DNA of 64,000 nucleotides from Malurus cyaneus samueli (taxonomy: Eukaryota > Chordata > Aves > Passeriformes > Maluridae), in the NCBI GenBank assembly GCA_009741485.1, contig CM019218.1, forward strand, positions 28,632,115-28,696,114. Reading direction: 5' to 3'. The notes below the pieces were generated by a model. The model was not told the origin of the DNA. It ran no database searches and was given only the letters and a program-made list of their open reading frames with translations. Made by a program: the position numbers and the translations under genes. Position 1 is the stretch's first letter. Every line of letters begins with the position of its first letter. Shown piece after piece: positions 11,665 through 26,946 of the stretch.

Positions 11665-14600
11665 AATTTTGAATTTTTGGAAGAAAGCCCCAAATTCATA
11701 GGTATCTTAGTATTCTTCTTATTGTTAAAATATGGCATGTGCGATACATTCACAGTATGTTGTGTAAATTAGCTTAAATGGGGCAGCTTAAAAAAACCCA
11801 TTACACTAGATCAAAGAAAGTAATTATTTTCATTTTTACTTAAGGGAAAAAATATTTTTAATTTTTCTGTGAAAAACAAAACCCATTTTTAATCATATGT
11901 ATATTAACTTTATCAAAATTAATACAAACCTTGATATGTTTTCCAAAATGCTCTTCCTGATACATTCCTGAATTTAACCATGATACTTAACTGCATTAAA
12001 CCTCATTATATCAAGGCTTATATGAGTGTATGTAATATAGGTGAAGTATCATAAATCTACAAAAGAGGCTCCAAAACAATTAATAGCTATTACAATATCA
12101 ATCATCATCGGTGGTTTTTACTTTCATCTTGCTTTCTAGTTAGCTGTCTTCCTTACACTGTCAGTTCAGTTAGAATATTTCACCTACACCTCACAATATG
12201 TCAAGGGGAAGTAGACTCATGCTGTGAAAAGCTGGTAATTTTATTGGGTTCCTCTACCTTTAAAAAATCTGTTACTTGGCCAAGTCTGGTTTCTGAGATC
12301 CTTTTTTGCAGGGAAATTGAGGCAAACATTTTTATGTTGCCTATGGTGTCTGCTCACAAGAAGAAGAATTTATATACATAAGGATCATTAGTGCAGGGTT
12401 GCACCCATTAGGATATAATAACCGTCAGCTAGGACAAAAAACAGATCAGCACCATGCATTCAAACTAACAGGCACACATAAAAATACTTGCCAGCTACAT
12501 TTTGCATACTAAGAGGATTGCTTTGAATATGAACTTATACCAAAGGTTTTTTACATACTAACTTCTAAAAAGGAACCTAACAGATGCCCTGCTGCACAGA
12601 TTTTTCACATACTCTGATCAATTAAAAAATGCAAGCCAAAGAAAAGCTGAGAATTTAAAGCATACTGTTGCAGTCTACATACAACTTCAGAATTTAGAGC
12701 TTAAATACAAAAAAAACATACTTAACTCCTCTAAATCAGCTTAAATACCTACAGTCTTAAGGCTGAATCTGATATACAGCCTCACTCCTACTGAACACAT
12801 TTTAGTTACATCAGGATTTAAGTCCTGCTGACAGAGCTTACATATACTCACCAATATCAAAACCATTTAATGTGACAATTAGATGAAATATGAAGAAATC
12901 ACCTTAACTGCTCCCAAATAATAAAACAAAAGTACATTATTTAAATAAAAGGAGCTTGCCAAAGGTACATTTATTTGACCTGGATGCACTTGGTTGTTTT
13001 ATGTACTACACTCTGCTGAGTAAGGCTTGATTTCATGGGAACATGCAGCCCGTCCTTGTGAAATTTAAATAAAATTGTGACTGACCTAGTCCATTAGATA
13101 ATGACTGCTAAATATAAGTCCCTACTTGACAAAATTGTCTCTAACATCCAAATAATTCTGGTTTATTTCTGACAAACTGATATGTTATCAACTTAGTTAA
13201 AGGTTTTCTCCAGTATTAACTGCCATGCAACACAAAAAAAAAAATGTAATAAAGGAGCACCATGGGCATAATGTAGTCTTAGATGACTAAAAAATCTCTA
13301 ATCCAGCAAGAAGTTATGAACAAAATAGTTTTTCATTAATGTTAACCTACCCACATGCAATGGATGTCCAAAACAGATTAATAAAAATGTATGTTGTGAA
13401 TCTTCCCAAAAAAAGAAAATTTAATTTAAAATAAAATAATTTCCCAACTTCTGAGATGGGTATGCGGCCATCTTTATACTTCCTGCATAATATACAGAAT
13501 ATATAGAATGCATACATGTAATATTTTGGGTAGGTGGAACAATCACACAACTTTGGAACAACAGTTTAGATGTGCCATAAGGGAGAACTTGCGCTAAGAC
13601 AATGCATATCTATTTATATACCTTCTATGACCTCTTAATAGAGGAAGACCACAGAGCACTCCCAGGATGATTTGAAATATAACACTGAATCGGAATGGTT
13701 ATTCGACTGATTATCAGTCTGGTTGGGTTGATCTACAGTTCACATTCCTCCAGTTAGTTATTCCCGTATACTGACAACAGACAAAGTTGAAGAAAACCAG
13801 TCAGAAACCTGACTTTTAGAATTGGAAACAGTCTCAATGCTGAGGCCATGCAGGCTACATTCTGTTGGCATTGTAGTACTACAGCACAACTACTCTGGCT
13901 TTGGCAAATGTAGCAGCAAAGCCTGCAGCTGCTTTGCCTGGAGTAATACTGCACCTTACTACCATAAAGAGTACAGTAAGCTATTAACAGTGCGCCTGAC
14001 GTGATCTACAAAATCTCAAAGATTTAGTCCCATGGAAAACATACCAGCAGATCATCTAGTTAATGCGTCCTGACACAGGGATCAGGGATATTTGATAGTG
14101 AAACATTTCCATCCATGTACAGAAGCAGAAACTTCTGGTGCTCTACAGTTTCAGTGGCAAAATGCAGGTACTGTGGAGGGTGGGAGGATTTGAGAGAATC
14201 ACTCCTTTGAGCATAGGCATCTACATTTTACCTACATCTTATTTTCTGTAACTGAAAGTTTTTCATCTGGGCTGCCCCACAGTTTTGCCAACTAGCTCTT
14301 GAACAAGGATCTCAGTAGCTCATGGAAAGCCACCACAGATGACATACACTGCAGAAAAGAGTATTATTATGTGTTTTACAGTGCACTGCTATTGCCAGCT
14401 ACTACATGGGAACTCTCAGTGAGCAGAATGTTGCCCTGTAAAAGGTTGGGACGGGGGCCCACACAGCGTTTTCACATACAGTTATAACCAGCACTTCCCA
14501 TTACAAACAAAACTGAAACGCTTCACTGTGGAGTGAGTTGTAATATTTCAACAGTAAAGCCACACAAATAGTCTTCAGCCACAAGTTTGTTTCTCAAGTT

Positions 14601-16743
14601 GTACTTTAGCTGAACAAGGCAGGAAAAGACAGAAAGGAATTGATATTAAATGAAGATCACTTCTCTAAGTGTGTGCTCTTAAAGCTTACCTAACAAGTGA
14701 TCTTCACTATTCCTCATCTCTTCTTTATAAAGATTTAAAAAGATACAGAGAAGCAGCCTTAAAAATAACCTCACACATATGCACAACTGATTATTACTAA
14801 TTGTCTTTTGAATATATAGATCCTATATAGCATACTGAGTCAGACAGATTTTCTGCCTGCCTCTTCTGCTCAGGAAATGAGTAATATTAATACTGGTCTA
14901 ACAAAAAACTTTATTACCCTCACCCGTACTGGATTCACCAGTGTTCTTAGAACACTAAAGCACCTAGGATTTGTTCTCTCCTAATGAACAAAAAGCTGAG
15001 TATTTGGACAGGTGCAGTATGACAATGTCAACTTTCCCTCTGCATCATATAGTATCAACACTACCCAAAAAAATTATTTAGTTCTACATTGTCTTCTTGG
15101 ACCGTACTCAGATGCAGCATGGATTTAAACTTATCTGCAAGGGATGAACTTCCCTCTCTCAAACAAACATGTGTGGGAGATCCCTCCCTCCTGAAGTGTG
15201 GTGGCTGGCACTTTATCAAATGCAAACTGAAACATCTGGATGCCAGACACAGTCACTTGCTTGTTTTGCACTGAGTTATCGACAGAATATGCTGTAAAGC
15301 TATGAACTTGAATTTGAGAGGATAATCCTATGGATGAAGAAATCTCACACTATTTCAAAGGAGAATTTTTTTTGTGATTACTCTTGTTTTGTCTTCTCTA
15401 CAATTTTGCATGTGTCTGTATGCACAGGGCAGTTCATTTGAGATTTTTCTCTATTTGTATTCTGTAATTTATACCTAAGGTAGACTAACCAGTACACTAC
15501 ATAGACAGTACATTCATTTGTACATGACTGTACAACAAACAGTTGGCCTTAAAAACTTTGTTTTGCTACAGGTTTCTACATTCTCTGTTGTAAGTGGTCA
15601 AAGACCATTAATTTTCCCCAGTTTTTTATGTACTGAATTATACCATGGAAACTGGCATGTAAAAAGAAATGAGTAGTTAATTTGCAGGGTCATAGAGGTA
15701 GCTCTGTGTAATCTCACATTGTAAAAATAAAAAAAGAAATTGACATTCGTGACCCATTGATTACACGCTTTTTTTGGCTAGGTGTTGTCGTGTGCCATTT
15801 AGCCTATTATGAATTGTTTTCCTCCAGTGCATTGACTAAAGCAATCTTCAAATGATGTCTGCTGATCGGCAGGACCGCCCACAGATTTAGATGTCATGAA
15901 ATACTATGGAATTAACACACATTAAAAGAGAAACAAGCATAATTTTACTGTTCTCTTCAGAGTAATACACATTTTTAAAGGTCCTCTCTACAGATTTAAC
16001 CTGTTTTCCCTGAGTCCTGTGAACTAGTTCTTTTTTTCCCTAGATAGTCTCTGAATACAGATTTTGATTACAATCAGTCATCTTGCTTTGTCAGTATGTA
16101 TTTTAGAAGTTGCACTAACTACAATAGTATTCCCAAATCCTAACAGTAGCTCCTAGCTGCTTCCATAAGCAAGAAGCAGCATATCCTATTGCTGCCTTGA
16201 GCAACACATGTGGTGACAGGCCAGTCATTTCCTACCTCAGACAAGAAAGGGCGATGAGTTCTAAACTTTTCTTCAGTGACAGCGCTTGTTTTGGTGTCTT
16301 TCTTCTACCAACACTCCAATTTTCATTAAACTTGTAGGACTGCATTAGCTATGTCTACAACTGCAAGCAGTGTAGTCTTTAGAAATGGATTTGTAGACAG
16401 CAACAGTTAACACTATATATGTTTCAGTAAATTTATCCCTGATTTGATCCTGGGGAATTTAAAGACTGCTGCACATGGAGACGGACTGCATGCTCCTAAA
16501 GTATATCAGCTCATTTAATTTGATTCTGAAGGACGTTTGTGCCCTGTGAGACTGCTTTGCCTTACTGTGCAATGCGAACACAGCAAAGGGGGGAACTTGT
16601 GTGATTCAAAAGTTAAGTGTACTGCTGACTCAAGCTAAAATTGCTATTGTACGTATACTAAAATATTCAGGTCATTCAGTTCTTTTAGAGTTGGTATAAA
16701 TTGGCCAGAAGACTTTAAAAGCTATAGAAGTACAGTAAACAAG

Positions 16744-16757
16744 TGAGAGAGAGAGAG
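16744..16757. repeat. Short (GA)n microsatellite
   Basis: This is a short GAGAGAGAGAGA tract followed by ACAGAGA. It is an ordinary intronic simple repeat. Confidence 0.75.
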
Positions 16758-17791
16758 ACAGAGATGTTCTATTTTAGAACACCATGGCATCAAAAACAAA
16801 AATAAAACACATCTCTGAAGATCTTTAAGAATATTACCCAGTTTTTATAATACAGCTTGTATCCCATCCCTGTGCTCCCGCAATTTTTGCCAGCAAATTA
16901 TTCAGACCTTTAGTAATAGCAGGTTTTTTCCATCTCATTCTGATACCTTTCACACAATACTGGCAGGCACAAAGTTATTCCTTCTTTTCCTTATTCCTCT
17001 GCATCCCAAGAGACATCTGTAAGCCCTTGTGCTTTTAAAGTGCTAGATGCTCAAAGGCTCTTTTGAAATTAATAATAATCAATGCCAGCAGCATCTCAAC
17101 ACCCTACCCAGTATTTGCATGTGATGGGAGGGAAAACAATAGCAGAAAAGGAGACATCAACTTGAGTTGTTCCAGCAGTTGTTTTAAATGGTGAATATTT
17201 TCCTTTTCTTAATGTGAAAAAGAAATAAACAATATCCTTAAACAATATCTTTTCAAATCCAGAACATAAGCAGAATCTCAGTTATCCCAGGGTTCTGAAA
17301 AATCTGTATTTCTCTACAGTTGTACTGGCAAACTCAAATAATTTCTACCAGTAATGGAATTTACACACTGACTAGCTCTACGCTTTGAAAAATGCCATCC
17401 AGTAATTTTTTTCTGGTTGTTATGTGGTAACATCAGTTTGGGATGTACTTTTTATACTGTTAATTAAGCAAAATTTAAATATTAGAAAATACTGACTTCA
17501 TGTTTGAAGCCCAAGAATTGTTTCAGAAAAAGCAGGGAACTGCAGGGAAGGAATATGAAAACACTGTACTGAAACTGTTACACTGACTGTAATGGTACTG
17601 ACAGAGTTGTGCCTAAATTCAATTCTAATTTTTAGAAACTTTTAACATATAATACAATATATTGATAGAATGATTCTTCTGGTAGTTTAGGGGACTATAA
17701 TCAAAACATGTTCTGTAATGTAAGAAATTCTCTGAGGGCTATGACAAAATATCCATGCAAGTACAACACATTAAGTGTAAGAAACACTTAC

Positions 17792-17879
17792 CTTGTTGAA
17801 TATCCTTCATCTCCAAGTGCAAACTTGATATTAAAATTCCTACAGTTTGAGACCGTTTTCCATCCAGTAATTTGACAAT
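17792..17879 (-). CDS. FMN1: FMN1 exon, FH2 knob helix
   Basis: This is an 88-nt exon of 29 codons plus one base. The acceptor is CTTTCTAG|ATT and the donor is CAACAAG|GTAAGTG. It reads [20 protein letters not shown], then HLEMKDIQQ, with a final G that completes Ala with the next exon. The segment matches the FH2 knob. By its place in the motif, the Ile of TVGI corresponds to the conserved isoleucine (Ile1431 in yeast Bni1) needed for actin contact and nucleation. That residue mapping is my inference from family knowledge, not from an alignment. The exon sits alone between introns of 8.7 and 11.1 kb. Confidence 0.95.
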
Positions 17880-20509
17880 CTAGAAAGAAGATGCAAAATG
17901 GTCAGAAATCAAGGGAACACTCTACAAAGGATTCATTCACTTTTATAACATAAGCTAATTTGTGAACTGAATTCAGTATTTCTCCAAACATCAAACATTT
18001 TTATTTACTAAGTGTGGTAGTAAGACCTTTATCTTTGTGCTCTGCACCTTAACAGATGACTTATAAACATAGGACTGAGTTCTCACCAGCTCTGCTAAAG
18101 GACATCACCTCTTACTTCTAGGATACTATCAAGCAGGAAAGGAAAAAGGCCATAAAATGTTTATCCTGGAATATATTTTCTCCCCATTCTTTAAATGATA
18201 TTTAAGAACTATTAAAGACACTGAGTACATCACAAGTTCCTCAGTTTGTCTTCTTCCTCAGTTTACACTTCAGTGTGAACAGGTTTTCGGGTTTTTTTTT
18301 TTCAGCAAAGGATCAATCCCTGACCAAGAGGAATTGAAGAATTGTCTTTTTATGCTCTCTCAACACTATCTCTGGAACACTGGACACTACTGAAAATATT
18401 TCTTTTACTCATGTCTGAATACGCTTATTCCACACTGTTGACACTTCACAGGCATTTCAGGATTTTGTTCTCATTTGGGTAACAGGCTTTGATAGTATAA
18501 TATACTGACATTCAGATTGTAATATTTTCTGATTTCAGTCCAGGGGGAGAAGAAGAAAGAGAAGAAAGAGAAATTTAAATGTTATTTTGGTTAGTTGAAA
18601 TCAGTTATAATGAAGGGAATCAGTGTAGTGCCTTCAGATGTTAGAAATGTAAAAAAACAAATTTCCCACAATGTCAGGGCTATCGGTGACTTTGATTTAT
18701 CTCATAATGAAGATATGACAGAAGCACATCACAAAATGCAATACAGACACAAGTTCTTCAAAAATACAAAATGTTCATATCCAACAAGATGGCCTACTTC
18801 ATAGTGCTGATGAACAAATTCAACTAAATATATTAACTCATATGCAAGATCAATATCTATGTTTCCCCTAAATTTATATTCTTAGTATCTGAACAATATT
18901 TAATCTAAAATTCTCCACATTTAATTTTAATGTTTGGGTAGCACTTACATTCGGATATGTAATGCTAGGAGTAATTTCTATTCCTTATTCCTGGTACACT
19001 TTTATTGATGCTTACATTAGAGACAGTTAACTGACACAATTTATGCTAACTCATACAAATGTTTCTTACCTACATTTAATTGTGATCTACAAATATTTAA
19101 CTATGAAAATACTTTAGATTTTTTGGCAAATACAGTAAAAAACAAATTATACTGATATTTTCACCTGAAAATTATAAGTTAGTTTGTATTTATAGAGTAC
19201 TGAAATTAGAAAATACATGAACAAGTTAGAACACATGATATCTTCTGACAGCTATTTTAGGTCCCTCTTGTAGGTACTCAAATTTAAAAAACTTAGGTTA
19301 AAATAGATACTGTACATTTTTTGCCAAAATTTGAAAAAAAAATCTATCCTGAGAGTTCTTTCTGCCTATATGTACAGCACATATGATGGATATTAAGAAA
19401 GTAACACTATGAAAAGTGTTTTCTTCAAATGACAAAGAATTCAGGCTCTTTATCTCCTGAGTACACTGAGTAAAGCAGACAAGGTGATTTTGCTCCAAAT
19501 TACCTTAAATGAACACTGGAAGCATCATATCCTGTTGACTGATTCTTCTGAGCAAATATAAGTAACTGCAGTTTATCATGGTAATTTCTGAAGCTTTACA
19601 TGAATTTGCTGAACTCTGCAGCACATTAACTTCTTACAGGGATAATTACAGGTTTGAGCAGTATGCAATTTGTATAGCATGCACTGACCTCCAAGTTGAC
19701 CTTGTTCAGGGCAAATTCATAGGTTGTCATAAACCCCATTAGACATGCCTAGTTTGAGGCAAAACCTTTCCAGTCTATGGCTGTTGTAGACAATATAACA
19801 TTTGAAATCATTCCACTGAAGTATTTTTAAGTGCTAATATATTCTCCAGATATGATCAAACTAGCTCACATTACTAAGCAAGACTTCCCCCTGAAAAGAT
19901 TTGTGAAAGAAAAAAAAAACCCCTTAAGACAACCCTATCTAATTTTAGAAGCTAAAACAGAGAGTCATGATTTAAAATGGCAACTGACTGTATGTTCACA
20001 TGCATTTTAGACAAATGTACACATGGTCACAATTACCAGGCATCAAACTAGATGCAGACTACCTGAAACAGTTTCAACCAAGTAACTGTAGGCTAATACT
20101 TTATTTGTTATGTAGCAAAAATGGAGTACCATGACAACAGAATAGCTTAAATTGAGCATAAAAATACTTCAAATCCGTAGTTATAATGCTAAGCATTATA
20201 TTAGATTTCTGTCTTAAATTTTTAGAATCAATGTGTTACTTACACGATCTTTCAGTAAAACAGAGAACTAATTTTCAAAGATACTAATTTTGCCCCAAAT
20301 GATGCTTATTTTGGTAAAGTCACTGAGAGGGAATTACATGTATGTATGAATTCCAAATAGAAAGAAGACCAAAAATTCAGCACTTTTTAAATTCACTGAA
20401 AACACAAGGCAAATAGAAGGAAAGTTTGTAAAGACTGTGTTGGACTATTCAGTCTGTGCTTTTAAAAGACAAATCACTGATCATCTCTCAGCACATTGGG
20501 TTTTGCTAA

Positions 20510-20726
20510 CAGCTGGCAGTGACAGGTAAGCAGCTAAAACCCAGTTCATGCCAGCTGATGCTGCCATCCCAGCTGGTGGGATTTGCCAGCTACCTGTTGC
20601 TCCTCTAGATTATAAATGTATTGTTGTAATGGATGCAGCATCTTCTGGCTTTGTGACAAAATTGTAACTGCTGGTGATAATTAATCTACTTATTTTCTTA
20701 TTTATAATATCTAATTATAATTAATG
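20510..20726. promoter_or_regulatory. Candidate enhancer-like cluster of E-boxes and TAAT sites
   Basis: Three CAGCTG E-boxes lie within 66 bp (20510-20515, 20552-20557, 20570-20575), followed by TACCTG at 20592. A set of homeodomain-type cores follows: ATAATTAAT at 20677-20685 and TAATTATAATTAAT at 20712-20725. This is more GC-balanced than the flanks. Such clusters can be enhancers, but single motifs are common in AT-rich DNA, so this is only a candidate. Confidence 0.25.
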
Positions 20727-23700
20727 CTACTGATCCATAGCATTATTTGCTTTATGTGTTTTTTCCCGACTATTTTTTAATGTTATTAAGTTACCTGATT
20801 TGCCGTACACAAGTGTCTCATCTACATCTTTCAAATCTTTATAATCTAATTTAAAAGTGAAGATATACCAAAGCTGTAATACATTAATAAATTATTATGT
20901 CATTCCCATTAAAAGGTGTTCCTCTAATGTAGCCAGAAATTTATTTCATAAAATACTATACAACAGACTTTACTGTTTTGTCTAACTGAAATGTCTACAT
21001 TCTGTCTAGGACACTTACTGGTGCTGAAATCTGATGAAATTCAGTTTACTTTAGTGATTAAAAGCTAAATCCTTCCTCCAGGAGGTGCATGGATTCCTTC
21101 CATAATATTTAAATTTACTGAGAAAAGCCATAAGCTAAAAAGCTGTCCTGTATATCACAGCGTTTCCCTCCATTCCCACTCACCAACTTTTACAGCAAAT
21201 CAACAGCCTTAACCTGCAAGTAGATTGCTGAAACCCTGTTCATACAAAGGAAGAATATCCTGCACAAGAAGCCAAAGTATGGCCCTCAAGCCATTCTACA
21301 TAAACACTCCAAGAGCTACCAATGGCATTTCAGAGCTTAAGACTAGACATTATCTCTCATATTCTCCTACTGAAGGGAGAGCCAAGTTTAACTGTTTTTT
21401 ACCAAACATGGATGAACCATGACTTTATATTTTTAAGTCTACTTAAAATTTTTACTAGCTTGAAAACCTCACTACTTTTAGCCTTTTTCTAAAGGAAACA
21501 CAAATGGCAATTTATCAGGTTCAAACAGGAGGTATTAAATGAGGTAGTAAGAGAGTTATTGAAATATTGTTACTCCTATCAGAACTGCAAAAATAAGGCA
21601 AACCACAAAACAGATATTCACTCTACGGATAATTTCTATACCCTACATGACTTCAAGGCTTTGTGATAAACAAGGAATGTCAGTTATTTTTCTCAGCACA
21701 GCACAAAATATAAAAAGAAAGCGAGAGTGCCTCGGAACAGCACACACTAGTATTTTGCTAAAGTTTGAGCACTGTTTATTATCTTATGCAGACAGCTGAA
21801 GACAGTCGTATTGCAACCCTGCAAAGCTTCCAACATTTTCTGCAATATCTGCCCTTCTTGCGGAAACACAAAATTCATTAATTGTAATTCCTCATTTAGT
21901 TAGATGGACAAAAAGCTTGCTGACAGACATAACCCTTTCAGTTAAAAAAATGCAATTCACTCAAAATATTGACACTCTTTGTAAATGAGAACACATGCTA
22001 ATAATTATGTGAAGTCTGTTAGAGATAATAGACAACAGAAAAGCCATTATCTTTAATGTCCTCCTGCATCTTTGAAATGATAATCATTGCACTAAAGGGC
22101 CAAAAATGATTGATGGACTTTCATTTGGAGCATACACCTGACACAAATTACTTGACATTTACTCATTTTTTTTGGTAAGATGAAGACAGAGTGGCATCAC
22201 AAATATCCAACTATCCTGTTTCTTGAAAATTTATAAAAAATACTTGAGTTTTTGAGGATAAATTACTAACAAGTGCTCAAACATATTGGAAAAACTAACA
22301 GAACTTCAAAAAAATGTGTTAAGTTAAGCAATGGAGCTACAAAATACACATGGAAAAAACTGCAGCAAAGGAATCTTCTTTTCTAAACAACCTCTTTCAG
22401 GATTACAGAGTATCATAGCTTAAGACATAATGAATCATGTCTTTTATTTAGTTCCAAAATATATGTCCTAATTCTGCCTTTTTCCTACTTGGTAATAAAA
22501 TAATTTTGGTTCTGCAAATTTAACAGGAAAAGGAGAAACTACGGCTTGAAAACAATTACATGTGCCTATCAGCTTAAAAATTTACATGACAATACACCGA
22601 CAAGAACTGCTAGCATAGAATCAATGATGACAAAATTGTCTGCATGTAGCACTGCAGTCCATTGGACATGAAAATATAGATGATTTTCAGAGTCTGAGAA
22701 AGAGGTTAGATCCCTCAAATTATATTCAAAGCTGTAAAAGCTGAGTTCTTTCAAAAACAATGATAGGGCTTGGGCTTTTGGTTGGTTTTATTTTCCAGAA
22801 AAATAGGTTATATTTTTAATGATAATTGTTTTCAGTTTTCCTTGTTTTCATAAGCAGCTATGGATCTTAATGGTAAATGCACAGAATCTACTCATAGTTG
22901 AGTATTTTTGGTACAACAAACTTCATAGTTGAAGTCCATTTACATTTTCATAAATACAACTTATAATTTTTCTTACTAATACACTGTACATTCCAAGAAA
23001 AATACTTTCATGTTAGTGGAAAACAGAATAGGTGCAGAAATCATGTGACTAGAGTGCTAATCTGAAATCTAAGCATAAGAAAGTATAGAAATTATGATGA
23101 ACATAGTCTAGACATACAGTTGCACTTTCAAAGGTATGCCAGTGATGCTTTAAATAAAGCAGTCAAAAATAGGAGTCATGTTCAAAAGTCTAAATGTACA
23201 ACACAATCAACACCTAAATGAAACTTATGAAATAAACTGGTGGATCTAGTACTTCTGCTTCTTGATTTCCAAGAAGCTGCAACTTCTAAGTAACACTGAA
23301 AATAGGATGACCTACATACATGCATTTGAAAAAGCTTAACTCAAGGCCACAACACTTTACATGGCATAGATAGTTTTAGATTCAATGGATATTATCAAGC
23401 TGCATCAAAGTAGTAACTTACATATTTAGATTAAGCTCACTGAATTAGACAAAACCAGAGAGAAATTTATTTGATTCTTATTCAGGTGCTAATGGACTTT
23501 AATTTTTTTTCCTGTAATGTCAACCTTTCCTGCTGCAGATTCAACCACTTCAAAATGATAAAATAACTATGAAATAAATCCCACTCCTATAAATTATTTA
23601 TCCACCTAGAGTCTCCAGGAAAATCAGCAATCACCTCTGACGATTCATGTTACTTCATATAAGATTATAACGTATCTAGTCTTAACTCAAAAACATTTTT

Positions 23701-25502
23701 TATCAGAGATATATTTTTAACATTTAAATATATTGTGTAGTATTTTGCCATAATATTGAGAAATAACTAATATATTCTTCTAGTGAGTAAATTCTCCCAC
23801 CCACAAAAAACCAAATTCCATTCTCAAGACATAAAATCAAAACCTTAGATATTAATTCTTATTACTATCTACATATTACTGCAGAACATTGAATAAAAGA
23901 TTGTATACATGCGCAGAAGATAATGTATAAGCACAAGAGTTTCCTGAATTATTTCAATAGATGTAGAGCTGTAAAAAAGAAAACTCTTCAAAAGATGCTA
24001 TATTTTCCAAAGGGATGCATGGTCAAAGAAGCATGAGCAGCCACATACTTTGCAGAGCTTCTAAACCCAGATAAGCATTACATTAACAAACTTCAAGTCT
24101 TCAAATATACATTAGTGTACTAGAAAGGTACACCTGATCTTCGTTCAACTTATATTACTTTTACATAGTATGACTATCAAGTGAATGAACTTTATCTTTC
24201 CAAATCAAGTTATTGTTTTTCTAAAAGTAAGTAAAATCACGTTCTATCCAGTCCTTTAAGAAGTTATATTACCACTGTTGCTTAGATTCTTCATTTCCCT
24301 TCCTTTCTTCCTCCACATATTTGGTAGAAGCCTCTAGAAATCAGTGTAACTCAGTAAGCTATTTCTGTCAGGCATAAATGCAACAAATTTGGGAATCATG
24401 AAAATGTTTCCATTCTCGAAAAAAGTACAGCCAACTGTTTCCATCCATAGGACAAAGGAAAGAAAGTGGACTTTATGTCTTTTAATTGATTAACAGTAGC
24501 AAGAAGTTGAAAAGGCACTCAAAATGTCATCCACAGCATTTCTGCACTTCAAGACAGTTATCAATTTTATGTGTGCCATTCTAAACAAACTTCCCTAAAG
24601 ATCTCCAAATACAGAAACACAACTTCCCTCGCCAAAATTGTTCTGCATTCCTTTGGTATCCTTGCTCTTAGAAAGCTTTTCATAATTTTTCTTTGCAGCA
24701 GCTGCACACACTTGATTACACTTAAACTGTGTGTCCCAATCAACTTTCTCCTTTCTAGACTAAACAATCATAACAGTTTGATTCTTCCCTTAGAGACTAC
24801 TTCACTTTTCATCATTCTCCCTCTTCTTGACTCTTTACAGTTAGCAAATTTTTAATGAAGGGTTGTAGTGTCTAAATCTAGATGCAGCTCTTAACTGAGA
24901 CATGGCTGAGTAGTTTGTCTTGCAAGCAGTATTTCTTGATCTATCAGAGTTCTGTTTTTCATGTCTAGTAGCACCAAGATTTGACAATTTATGTTCCTCT
25001 TGTGAGACATTATAATGCCAAGACTGTTTCTGCTAAACTATTACAGTCAGCCAGTTATATTCCAACTTATTTTTCAGGTAGCTGAATATCCTTAACCTGT
25101 GATTGCATTAGGTTTGTGCTTATCTTTGTCTTTCAGACCAGATCTCAGATACACAAAAGCCTTCTGAAGGATCCACCTCAGTACATTTGAAGCCTCTCAC
25201 AAACAGGTGGTGGCTATTCCACTCTCCAAGTAATAAGTGAAAATACCAAGGTAACTGCAACCAGCAGAGAAGTCCACAGAATCCTCAACATATTTACCTG
25301 TTTTGACAGTGAGCATATGCATGTATGAATAGAAATATATTCCAGATTATAAATATTCATTTTAGAAATTATATATTATAATTATATTATAGATATGAGT
25401 ATAAATATGTATATAATATGAATATATACTCAAAAGTTCCCCTCCTGAGCACAACTTGCCAAATGGCACTGGAGAACAGACAGATCATTCGATTTACATA
25501 GC

Positions 25503-25740
25503 ATCACAGAATCACAGAATCAATTAGGTAGGAAAAGACTTCTGACATCCAACCTATGACCGAACACCACCTTGTTAACCAGGCCATGGCACTGAGTGCT
25601 ACAGTCAGTCTTTCCTTGAACACCTCCAGGGATAGTGACCCCACCACTTCCCTGGGCAGCCCACTCCAATGCCCAATCACCCCTTCTGGGAAGAAATTCT
25701 TCCTAAGGTCCAACTTAAACCTCTTCTGGTGTAGCTTATG
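25503..25740 (-). mobile_element. CR1 LINE 3' fragment
   Basis: On the plus strand the fragment starts with CACAGAATCACAGAATCA. It continues with CCTTGAACACCTCCAGGGAT, CACTTCCCTGGGCAGCCCA and GGAAGAAATTCTTCCTAA, the reverse complement of a 5'-truncated CR1 3' end. A minus-strand open stretch at 25504-25746 and a plus-strand one at 25556-25756 are both within it and are not host genes. Confidence 0.9.
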
Positions 25741-26946
25741 TAGCACAACAGTTTGACATTTCTGGCTGAAAATGGCAGGTGTCTATCAGTTGTAAGCAAA
25801 AGAAGCACAGCATACAGTGAATTTTTAACCTCTTGCTATACAGTGTCTATTATGTGGAAAAATGTGTAAGAACAGAATGAAGTGAAACTTCTAGAGGCTT
25901 TCCACAGAAGCATTAATTTCATGGCCTAAGCAAACAGATTATTCCAACTGGAATAATTCTGAGAATAAATTAAATAATGCCTGTGTTTTATTTGGAATTG
26001 CAAAAGAGTTAAATGAGAAACACTTATCCTCTAATTCAAAAGATAAAATCTTACTTCCAATCGAAAAAGGAACTTGACTGTGAGGCACTGACATAATTCT
26101 CATTTAAGGAGAAAAGTACTGAATAACCATGTTTTAATAAGAAGACCTGCACCATCTATTGGTCTATCATTTTCCTACATACCTAGGAGGCTGAACTTAG
26201 TTTGTATAAGATGGTATGAAATAGGGCATAGTTTGTGCAGAGAAGAGATTCAATGCAGTGAATGGAACAGTCTTAAAACATATCATTAAATAAAAATAGC
26301 TTAACTATTTCAAACACAAACTACAACACAAGATTTTATCACTGTATCTGTATCTTGCTCTGGAAGTCTCTGTCAGAGAACATGAAAATGCAATTTACAA
26401 ATAAGTACATAATGACAAACATCACCTAAACCTGTAATATTTGATGAGCCTCATAAGATTCATTATTCTTCAAGTCTGTAGAAAATATCTTTAACCAGAC
26501 TACACAATCCCCTGTAATGGGACACTGATGCAATTTTTAAGACCAAACAAGCAGAAATTTCTGTACTGAAGCAAAGTAAAAGATTCTTGCTAAAACCCTA
26601 GCAGACAGATATAATTGTTGGAAAAAGGCAACAAAGTTTGAGAACCAAGAAAAAGCATGAAAAACCAGAAATGAAACTGGCCAAACTGACAGCTTTATAC
26701 TGATCTACAGGAGCTCCTTTTATTATCTACTACTAAACCCTCCTGTAGCAAATAAAATGCCTCTCTACGACTGTATCATTTGCAGCCCACCAAGACTGAT
26801 CCACTGGAGCCAGCCTGCAGACACTGGGGCTTTCAGAGAGACAAAGAAAAACACAGGACCATCTAAGAGGGCCAACTGTCTGTAAAAACGTTCAGCTGCT
26901 ACTATGAGTCATTTAACTGAGAAAGGTGAAAAGACAGGCTATACTA

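Larger units (their letters stand above)
9096..17791 (-). other. FMN1: FMN1 intron, 8.7 kb
   Basis: The intron is AT-rich and apparently unique. It contains a 26-bp tandem duplication at 11613-11664 and a short (GA)n tract near 16744-16757. I see no CR1, no RNA gene and no further exon. Confidence 0.8.
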
